From CAZEZY01 sp964516635 (GTDB lineage Bacteria; Pseudomonadota; Gammaproteobacteria; Burkholderiales; Burkholderiaceae_C): 17,546 nt of DNA. The notes under the pieces are model-generated. The model was not told where the DNA came from. It saw only the letters and a program-made list of their open reading frames with translations, and ran no database searches. Positions 8,227-13,962 of the stretch are shown piece by piece. The stretch is from NCBI GenBank assembly GCA_964516635.1, contig CAZEZY010000042.1:1-17546 (forward strand). The letters run 5' to 3'. Position numbers and translations under genes: made by a program. Positions within the stretch are counted from its first letter, which is position 1, and each line of letters opens with the position of its first letter.

Positions 8227-9507
8227 ATGACGCTTCTCATCTTCATCAGCGCCCTCATCGGCGCGATCGCCCTCGGTATACCGATCGCCTACTCTCTGCT
8301 GCTGGCAGGTGTGGCCTTGATGTGGCACCTGGACCTGTTCGAAGCCCAGATTCTGGCGCAGAACGTGATGGAAGGTGCCAACAGCTTCCCTTTGCTGGCG
8401 GTTCCCTTTTTCATGTTGGCCGGCGAAATCATGAACGCGGGTGGCTTGTCAAAACGGATTGTCAACCTGGCGCTGACCTTGGTCGGACATGTTCGCGGCG
8501 GGCTAGGGTTTGTGACGATTCTGGCAGCCGTGATGCTGGCCTCGCTCTCAGGCTCGGCTGTGGCCGACACGGCTGCGTTGGCGGCCCTGTTGCTGCCCAT
8601 GATGGTGAAAGCAGGCCACAACAAAGAACGGTCGGGAGGATTGATTGCGGCAGGGGGAATCATTGCGCCCATCATCCCACCGTCCATCCCCTTTGTGATT
8701 TTCGGGGTGGCAGCGAACGTGTCGATTGGGCGATTGTTCATGGCAGGTATCGTGCCTGGCATCCTTATGGGTGTGGCAATTGCTGCCACCTGGTGGCTGC
8801 TGACCCGAAACGAAGGGGTCGCCACCCCACCCAAGGCCAGCTGGGGTGAGCGTTGGAAAGCGCTCAAAGAATCTACCTGGGCGCTGATGCTGCCCATGAT
8901 TGTGTTGGTGGGGCTGAAGATGGGGGTGTTCACGCCCACGGAAGCGGCCGTGGTGGCTGCCGTGTACGCCTTGTTCGTGGCCACAGTGGTCTACCGTGAG
9001 ATGCATCTCAGCCAGCTGTATGAGGTGTTCGTGAGCGCTGCCAAAACCACGGGCATCATCATGTTTCTGGTGGCCGCCGCGGCGGTCAGCGCGTGGCTCA
9101 TCACGGTCGCCAACTTGCCCGGCCAACTGATTGATTTGCTTCAACCGGTGCTGGACAACCCCACGCTATTGCTGTTGTTGATCATGCTGCTGATCTTTGT
9201 CATCGGGATGGTCATGGACATCACGCCTACGATTTTGATTCTGGCACCCGTGTTGATGCCCGTGGTCAAGGCGGCGGGTATCGACCCGATTTACTTCGGT
9301 GTGCTGTTCGTGATGATGGGCGCCATTGGGCTCATTACGCCACCGGTTGGCACGGTGCTGAACGTCGTCGCAGGCGTGGGGCGCATGAAAATCCACCACG
9401 TTGCTCAAGGGGTGTGGCCGTTTCTGCTGGCCCAGTTGCTCGTGGTGCTGCTTCTGGTGTTGTTCCCACAAATCGTCATCGCACCGTATCGCTGGTTCTA
9501 TTCCTGA
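8227..9507 (+). CDS. TRAP transporter large permease subunit (DctM-type)
   Basis: This 426-residue integral membrane protein has about twelve hydrophobic segments and forms the ion-coupled translocation channel. The DctM-type signature LASLSGSAVADTAALAALLLPMM follows the first membrane segments, in two consecutive blocks starting near residue 104. The loop IIAPIIPPSIPFVIFGV and the late MGAIGLITPPVGTVLN are the paired proline-rich re-entrant segments typical of the ion-transporter superfamily. The start ATG 8227 lies 30 bases after the small subunit, with a weak purine-rich stretch upstream. A strong RNA stem-loop begins four bases after its stop codon. TRAP systems use sodium-driven uptake with a periplasmic binding protein, here encoded just downstream. 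Confidence 0.95.
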   Translation: MTLLIFISALIGAIALGIPIAYSLLLAGVALMWHLDLFEAQILAQNVMEGANSFPLLAVPFFMLAGEIMNAGGLSKRIVNLALTLVGHVRGGLGFVTILAAVMLASLSGSAVADTAALAALLLPMMVKAGHNKERSGGLIAAGGIIAPIIPPSIPFVIFGVAANVSIGRLFMAGIVPGILMGVAIAATWWLLTRNEGVATPPKASWGERWKALKESTWALMLPMIVLVGLKMGVFTPTEAAVVAAVYALFVATVVYREMHLSQLYEVFVSAAKTTGIIMFLVAAAAVSAWLITVANLPGQLIDLLQPVLDNPTLLLLLIMLLIFVIGMVMDITPTILILAPVLMPVVKAAGIDPIYFGVLFVMMGAIGLITPPVGTVLNVVAGVGRMKIHHVAQGVWPFLLAQLLVVLLLVLFPQIVIAPYRWFYS

Positions 9508-9511
9508 TCAC

Positions 9512-9549
9512 CAAGGCGAGAGGTGCTGGGCACGCCACCTCCCGCCTTG
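9512..9549 (+). other. Stem-loop between the large permease and binding-protein genes
   Basis: CAAGGCG-A-GAGGTG (9512-9525) pairs with CACCTC-C-CGCCTTG (9536-9549): 13 of 14 pairs, one A/C mismatch, ten-base loop. It starts four bases after the permease stop and ends 39 bases before the binding-protein ATG. The tail CTTCTGTTTG is only partly U-rich. It could be an mRNA-stabilising hairpin or a leaky terminator; I favour differential expression inside the operon. Confidence 0.7.
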
Positions 9550-9588
9550 CTTCTGTTTGCGTCCCAACCCTGCATCAACGGAGACAAC

Positions 9589-10587
9589 ATGAAACGGCTT
9601 TTCCTCAAAACAGTATTGGCAGCAGCGGCCCTGGCTTCAGTGGGCGTGGCGTCGGCACAGACTAAAACCATCAAGTTCGCCAACCAGAATGCCAAGGGAC
9701 ACCCGATCGTCATGGGCATGGAAAAATTTGCTGAGATTGTGGACACCCGCTCGGGAGGACGCCTCAAAGTCAACGTGTTTCCTGGTGGTGCCCTGGGCAG
9801 TGACCAAGCCAACGTCACGGCATTGCAGGCGGGCACACTCGAGATGGCGTCGATGAACTCGGGCATCTTTGCCAACCTGGTCAAAGAATTTACCATCTAC
9901 GACTTTCCTTTCCTGTTCGCCAACCCGCAAGAGGCTGATGCCGTTGTGGACGGGGCCTTCGGCAAGTCACTGCACGCACGTCTAGAAGAGCGCGGCATCG
10001 TGGGTCTGGGTTACTACGAGCTGGGTTTCCGCCACATCACCAACAGCCGACGCCCGATCAACCGGGTCGAAGACATTGCCGGTCTCAAGCTGCGCGTGAT
10101 ACCCAATCCCATCAACGTCGACTGGGTGAACGCGCTGGGCGCCAACCCCACACCGCTGCCCTTCCCCGAGCTGTACGCCGCGCTGGAGCAACGCGCTGTC
10201 GATGGGCAGGAAAACCCCGTCGCGACCATCTTTGGCGCCAAGCTGTTCGAAGTGCAACGTCATTTGGCGCTGACGTACCACCAGTACAACCCGCAATCGG
10301 TGGTCATCAGCAAGCGTTTCTGGGACACGCTGTCGGCTGAAGAGAAGAAGATCATTCAAGATGCAGCTGCCGAGTCGGCTGTCTACCAGCGTCAGCAAGC
10401 ACGCGCTGCCGTGGCCAGCACCTTGGAAAGCTTGCGCGCTGCCAATATGCAAGTCACCGAACTCCCTCCCGCCGAAGTGGCCAAGCTGCGTGACCGCATG
10501 AAGCCCGTGATCGCCAAGCATACCGCCACGGTGGGTGAAGCCACCGTCAATGCCGTGATGGCCGAGTTGGACAAACTGCGCAAGTGA
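9589..10587 (+). CDS. TRAP transporter periplasmic substrate-binding protein (DctP-type)
   Basis: This 332-residue secreted protein captures the substrate in the periplasm for the two permease subunits. I chose ATG 9589 because it has GGAGA at good spacing and begins a clean signal peptide: MKRLFLK, hydrophobic TVLAAAALASVGV, then ASA before QTKTIKF (cleavage near residue 23). The DctP fold is shown by FKLxNQN-like KFANQNAKGHP, FPGGALGSDQANVTALQAGTLEM, and GLKLRVIPNPINVDWVNALG. Arg169 in GLKLR corresponds to the conserved arginine that salt-bridges the substrate carboxylate in this family. An organic acid is therefore expected, but the acid cannot be read from sequence. The neighbouring enzymes suggest a hydroaromatic acid such as quinate or shikimate. 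Confidence 0.95.
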   Translation: MKRLFLKTVLAAAALASVGVASAQTKTIKFANQNAKGHPIVMGMEKFAEIVDTRSGGRLKVNVFPGGALGSDQANVTALQAGTLEMASMNSGIFANLVKEFTIYDFPFLFANPQEADAVVDGAFGKSLHARLEERGIVGLGYYELGFRHITNSRRPINRVEDIAGLKLRVIPNPINVDWVNALGANPTPLPFPELYAALEQRAVDGQENPVATIFGAKLFEVQRHLALTYHQYNPQSVVISKRFWDTLSAEEKKIIQDAAAESAVYQRQQARAAVASTLESLRAANMQVTELPPAEVAKLRDRMKPVIAKHTATVGEATVNAVMAELDKLRK

Positions 10588-10594
10588 CGGCACC

Positions 10595-11428
10595 ATGATC
10601 AACGGCCTGACCGAACTCATTGCCCACATCGGCTACCCGACGCACAGCTTCAAGGCGCCGATGATCTACAACCCGTATTTCGAGGCATCGGGCATCAATG
10701 CGGTTGTGGTACCCATGGGTTGCAAAAGCGACGCTTACCCAGCGTTCTTGCGTGGCCTGTTTTCTCTCGAAAACATCCGGGGGGCGTTGATCACCATGCC
10801 GCACAAGGTGGTGACGGTCGGGCTGTTGGATGACGTGTCGCCAGCGGTACGCGTGGCGGGGGCATGCAATGCCGTCAAGCGCACTCCAGAGGGCCGCCTG
10901 GTGGGCGATCTGTTCGACGGAGAGGGCTTTGTGCGTGGCGTGCGGCGCAAGGGGCTGGCACTATCCGGTGCCAGCGCCTTGATAGTGGGTTGCGGTGGGG
11001 TGGGCAGCGCGATTGCGGCATCGGTGGCGGCGGCCGGTGTCTCCACCATCGGGCTGTACGACGTCCACCAGGCTGCCGCCGAGGGGCTGGGCCAGCGCCT
11101 GCAAGCGCAATACCCGGCTATCGTGGTGAACCTGCACACCAACGATCCGGACGGTTATGACCTGGTGGTCAATGCAACGCCGCTGGGCATGAATGAAGGC
11201 GACCCCTTGCCCATCGACATGGCACGACTGGCACCCGAGACATTTGTGGGTGAGGTGGTGATGCGTCACCAAATGACGGCTTTCTTGGTGGCTGCCCAAC
11301 AAAGAGGTTGTCGGATTCAGGTGGGGTCTGACATGCTGTTTGAACAAATACCGGCCTACCTGGAATTTTTCGATTACCCGACCACCACGGCCGAGAAACT
11401 GCGCGAACTGGCGCGTCTGTCCTACTGA
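10595..11428 (+). CDS. Shikimate/quinate dehydrogenase-like oxidoreductase (Ael1-like)
   Basis: This 277-residue protein belongs to the shikimate dehydrogenase family: an N-terminal substrate domain, a Rossmann domain with GCGGVG at 132-137, and a returning C-terminal helix GSDMLFEQIPAYLEFF. The catalytic lysine is Lys71 in ITMPHK and the catalytic aspartate is Asp108 in GDLFDGEGF; Asn92 in GACNAV is also kept. Aligned from GYP (13-15), the Ser-x-Ser pair that grips the carboxylate in E. coli AroE becomes Phe19-Lys20-Ala21. Asp156 after the second Rossmann strand favours NAD over NADP, which suits a catabolic role. It starts seven bases after the binding-protein gene. Likely role: oxidation of an imported shikimate- or quinate-like acid. 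It is unlikely to be the biosynthetic AroE of this organism. Confidence 0.85.
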   Translation: MINGLTELIAHIGYPTHSFKAPMIYNPYFEASGINAVVVPMGCKSDAYPAFLRGLFSLENIRGALITMPHKVVTVGLLDDVSPAVRVAGACNAVKRTPEGRLVGDLFDGEGFVRGVRRKGLALSGASALIVGCGGVGSAIAASVAAAGVSTIGLYDVHQAAAEGLGQRLQAQYPAIVVNLHTNDPDGYDLVVNATPLGMNEGDPLPIDMARLAPETFVGEVVMRHQMTAFLVAAQQRGCRIQVGSDMLFEQIPAYLEFFDYPTTTAEKLRELARLSY

Positions 11429-11452
11429 CATCCACCGCAGCGTGAAAGCATC

Positions 11453-12373
11453 ATGAGCGACTTACTGACCCACAGCACCTCGTCTCGGGAAGAGATGCAA
11501 GCGTACTTCAGTGATGCAGCCAACCCCATTGGGCTTGATGGCATCGAATTCGTGGAGTACGCCACCCGCAAGCCACAAGCGCTCGGACAGGTATTGGAAA
11601 TGATGGGGTTCCAGCCGATTGCACGGCATCGGTCCCGCGAAATCCTGTTGTATCGGCAGGGCGGGTTGAACGTGGTGGTCAACGCCCACCCCGACGAAGC
11701 CAGGGCAGCCAGTCACGGCAAAGACGAGCCCAGCATTTCAGCCATCGCCTTTCGGGTTCGCGACGCTCGGGCTGCCTATCACCGTGTGCTGGAGCAAGGA
11801 GCCTGGGAAGTGCCCACCCGAGCCGAAGTCATGGAACTGAACATCCCGGCGATTCATGGTGCCGGCGGCAGCCGCCTGTATTTTGTTGACCGCTACCACG
11901 AGTTTTCCATCTACAGCGTGGACTTTGTACCCATCCCATCGGTGAACCAAGACCCGCCAGCCACTGCGGGCATCCATTTCTTCGGCATCGTACAGTACAT
12001 TGGCCCCGGTCGGAGTTACGACTGGATCGAGTTCTATCAAGTGCTGTTCGGGGCACAACTCATTCCGGACGAAGAACGCTTTGGCATCATGCCCAAAGGC
12101 AAGCTGTTGCGCATGCCATCGATCACAGCAGGAAAAGGTTTCATGGTCCAACTGGTTGAGCCTGACCCACACGTCTTTGATGCCAACGAATGCCTGCAGC
12201 GACTGGGTCTGGGAGTCCCTGACGTCAGGACGGCGGTAGCCACCCTGCGCCACAACGGCGTGGAGTTTCTGGAAACCGACCGCACCCATACCGAGGCACG
12301 CGGCGCCATGACGAAGACCTATCTCGGGTCGGTGGTGTTTGAACTGGTGCACAGCCTGGGTCGGAGTGCATGA
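11453..12373 (+). CDS. 4-hydroxyphenylpyruvate dioxygenase-like VOC-family protein, probably degenerate metal site
   Basis: This 306-residue protein aligns along its whole length with bacterial HPPD (about 357 residues). The N-terminal half shows GIEFVEYATRKP, RSREILLYRQGGLNVVVN, ISAIAFRVRDARAAYHRVLE, then LYFVDRYHEFSIYSVDFV. The C-terminal half shows the second VOC module, YDWIEFYQVLFG through VVFELVHS. HPPD uses His-His-Glu to hold iron. Glu297 matches the third ligand. The second ligand aligns without gaps to Arg250 (LQRLGLGVPD against IQHVAFLTDD). The first aligns to Gly178 or, with a small gap, His175. A normal dioxygenase reaction is thus doubtful. Pseudomonad QuiC1 dehydratases carry an HPPD-like domain fused to their TIM barrel; here the two are separate genes overlapping by four bases. 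Confidence 0.82.
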   Translation: MSDLLTHSTSSREEMQAYFSDAANPIGLDGIEFVEYATRKPQALGQVLEMMGFQPIARHRSREILLYRQGGLNVVVNAHPDEARAASHGKDEPSISAIAFRVRDARAAYHRVLEQGAWEVPTRAEVMELNIPAIHGAGGSRLYFVDRYHEFSIYSVDFVPIPSVNQDPPATAGIHFFGIVQYIGPGRSYDWIEFYQVLFGAQLIPDEERFGIMPKGKLLRMPSITAGKGFMVQLVEPDPHVFDANECLQRLGLGVPDVRTAVATLRHNGVEFLETDRTHTEARGAMTKTYLGSVVFELVHSLGRSA

Positions 12374-13284
12374 CCATGTACAGACGCCAGACAGCTGACA
12401 AAGCAATTGCGCGATTTGGCATAGACACCATCACCCTGGCCGGGCCGCTGGAAGCCAAACTGGCAGCCGTCAAAGAGGCCGGATTCAGCCAAATCATGCT
12501 CAAAGCCAATGACCTGGTGGGCCATCCAGGTGGCTGGCGAGCAGCAGTCAAAGCCGTGCATGCCAGTGGCGTGCGAGGCACAGGGTTTCAGGTGTTGCGT
12601 GACTTCGAAGGACTCAGTGGGCACCTGCACCGGTACAAGGTCGACATTGCCAAGATGATGCTGGAGATGTGTGCTGAGCTGGGCTGCGATGTGTTGCTGG
12701 CTTGCTCGTCGACGTCGCAACATGCCCGCACCCAGCACGATGATCTGGCCCGCGACTTGCGCAAATTGGCCATGCTGGCCATTCCCTACGGCATCAAGAT
12801 TGCCTACGAGGCCCTGTCTTGGGGGCGGTCAGTCAACGAGTACACGACCGCATGGGACGTGATCAACCGTGCCGATTGCCCCAACCTTGGAATAGGCATT
12901 GACTCGTTCCATATCTTTGCTGCACAAACCCCGCTTGAGGGACTGGAAGACGTACAGCCAGACAAGATTTTTCTGGTCCAGCTCGCCGACTTCATGTGGC
13001 AGGAGACCAAGACATTTGAAGAGCGAATGACGACGGCACGCACGTTCCGGGTCTTTCCCGGAGAAGGGGTGCACAGCGACCAGCTCGTGGAATTGGTCCT
13101 GAAACTTCACGAGTTGGGGTACCGCGGCGACTTCAGTTTTGAAGTATTCAACGACGACTATGTGCAAATGCCCCTGCCCTTTGTGGCTGAGCGTGCCCGC
13201 AAGTCGGCACTTTGGCTCGCCGAGGACGTGCTGCGGCTGTCGGTCCCGCTGCCGCATGCCGTTCGTTTGCGGTCGGCTGCCTAG
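12370..13284 (+). CDS. 3-Dehydroshikimate dehydratase-like TIM barrel (QuiC/sugar phosphate isomerase family)
   Basis: This 304-residue protein is a xylose-isomerase-like TIM barrel. It resembles the N-terminal domain of QuiC1 dehydratases, which convert 3-dehydroshikimate to protocatechuate. Shared marks are ITLAGPLEAKLAAVKEAGF, LRDFEG (77-81 region), YEALSWGRSVN, DSFHIF, KIFLVQLAD, FRVFPGEG, and GYRGDFSFEVFND. The expected four metal ligands are all present: Glu147, Asp178, Gln204 and Glu258. The start ATG 12370 overlaps the stop of the HPPD-like gene as ATGA, a sign of translational coupling; ATG 12376 is an alternative. It is the last gene of the operon. The rpmB promoter -35 lies inside its final codons. 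No protocatechuate ring-cleavage genes are in the window. The substrate assignment is inferred from family and context. Confidence 0.83.
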   Translation: MTMYRRQTADKAIARFGIDTITLAGPLEAKLAAVKEAGFSQIMLKANDLVGHPGGWRAAVKAVHASGVRGTGFQVLRDFEGLSGHLHRYKVDIAKMMLEMCAELGCDVLLACSSTSQHARTQHDDLARDLRKLAMLAIPYGIKIAYEALSWGRSVNEYTTAWDVINRADCPNLGIGIDSFHIFAAQTPLEGLEDVQPDKIFLVQLADFMWQETKTFEERMTTARTFRVFPGEGVHSDQLVELVLKLHELGYRGDFSFEVFNDDYVQMPLPFVAERARKSALWLAEDVLRLSVPLPHAVRLRSAA

Positions 13285-13295
13285 CGATATATAAT
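13267..13295 (+). promoter_or_regulatory. Sigma-70 promoter for rpmB-rpmG
   Basis: A perfect TATAAT (13290-13295) lies 17 bases after TTGCGG (13267-13272), which matches TTGACA at its first three positions. Transcription would begin near 13302, giving a leader of about 150 bases before rpmB. The -35 lies in the last codons of the dehydratase-like gene. Confidence 0.7.
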
Positions 13296-13338
13296 GTCGA
13301 GTTGGTTTGCGGTAGTCATGCTGCAGGCCTGTTTAAAC

Positions 13339-13438
13339 CGCTGTCGAGCCGGAGCCGTTCACACCGCCTGAGAAGGCCGTGGGATAGGCGGCACAACACA
13401 GGACGACAGCGAGGTGCGGCGCAAGCCGTTAATTTTTT
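13339..13438 (+). promoter_or_regulatory. Structured rpmB 5' leader (candidate ribosomal-protein leader RNA)
   Basis: CGCTGTCG (13339-13346) pairs exactly with CGACAGCG (13404-13411). Enclosed in it, CCGCCT (13364-13369) pairs with AGGCGG (13386-13391). Then comes CGGC-GCAA-GCCG (13417-13428), a GNRA-type tetraloop hairpin, followed by a T-run (13433-13438) directly before the rpmB ribosome-binding site. The layout suggests a regulatory leader, possibly sensing free L28. This is inference from pairing by eye. Confidence 0.5.
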
Positions 13439-13453
13439 ACTGGAGTGTCCATC

Positions 13454-13690
13454 ATGGCACGCGTATGTGAAGTCACGGGCAAGAAGCCCATGGTGGGGAA
13501 CAACGTTTCCCACGCCAACAACAAAACCAAGCGCCGGTTCCTGCCGAACCTGCAATCCCGTCGTTTCTGGGTCGAGAGCGAAAACCGCTGGGTTCGCCTG
13601 CGCGTGTCGGGTGCTGCCCTGCGCCTGATCGACAAGAACGGTATCGATGCGGTGCTCGCTGACCTGCGTGCCCGTGGTCAAGCGGAATAA
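13454..13690 (+). CDS. rpmB: 50S ribosomal protein L28
   Basis: This 78-residue protein is a structural component of the large ribosomal subunit. It shows the full L28 pattern: MARVCEVTGKKPMVGNNVSHANNKTKRRFLPNLQ near the N-terminus (in consecutive blocks), RRFWVESENRWVRLRVS in the middle, and ALRLIDKNGIDAVLADLR at the end. ATG 13454 is chosen because TGGAG (13441-13445) is correctly spaced; a GTG at 13445 overlaps that site and is rejected. The gene has its own promoter and a structured leader, and rpmG follows 11 bases after its stop, so the two form the usual rpmB-rpmG operon. Confidence 0.97.
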   Translation: MARVCEVTGKKPMVGNNVSHANNKTKRRFLPNLQSRRFWVESENRWVRLRVSGAALRLIDKNGIDAVLADLRARGQAE

Positions 13691-13701
13691 GGAGAAGCAC
13701 C

Positions 13702-13872
13702 ATGGCAAGCAAAGGCGGACGCGAAAAAATCAAGCTGGAATCCACGGCCGGCACCGGTCACTTCTACACGACCACCAAAAACAAGAAAACCATGCCCGAG
13801 AAAATGGCGATCATGAAGTTTGATCCCAAGGCTCGCAAGCATGTGCAGTACAAGGAAATCAAGCTGAAGTGA
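13702..13872 (+). CDS. rpmG: 50S ribosomal protein L33
   Basis: This 56-residue large-subunit protein reads MASKGGREKIKLESTAG, then TGHFYTTTKNKKTMPEKM, then FDPKARKHVQYKEIKLK. It is the cysteine-free form: the two CxxC pairs that bind zinc in other L33 proteins are absent, as in E. coli. AAGGAG (13689-13694) provides the ribosome-binding site. It is the second gene of the rpmB operon and is followed 12 bases later by a strong terminator. Confidence 0.97.
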   Translation: MASKGGREKIKLESTAGTGHFYTTTKNKKTMPEKMAIMKFDPKARKHVQYKEIKLK

Positions 13873-13884
13873 TTCGGCCTTGAT

Positions 13885-13926
13885 CCAACAAAAAACCCGC
13901 TGATCGCTCAGCGGGTTTTTTGTTGG
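13885..13926. terminator. Bidirectional intrinsic terminator between rpmG and the desaturase gene
   Basis: CCAACAAAAAACCCGCTGA (13885-13903) and its exact reverse complement (13908-13926) form a 19-bp perfect stem with loop TCGC. The GC core CCCGCTGA/TCAGCGGG is flanked by a run of six A and a run of six T, so it ends transcription from both sides. The genes on each side converge, which fits. Confidence 0.95.
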
Positions 13927-13962
13927 CTGCTCGGGGCCGGCCGCTGGCCGGCACAACCGGCA

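Noticed and set aside
13445..13456. GTG start giving L28 three extra residues
   Set aside because: It overlaps the ribosome-binding site; ATG 13454 gives the normal N-terminus.
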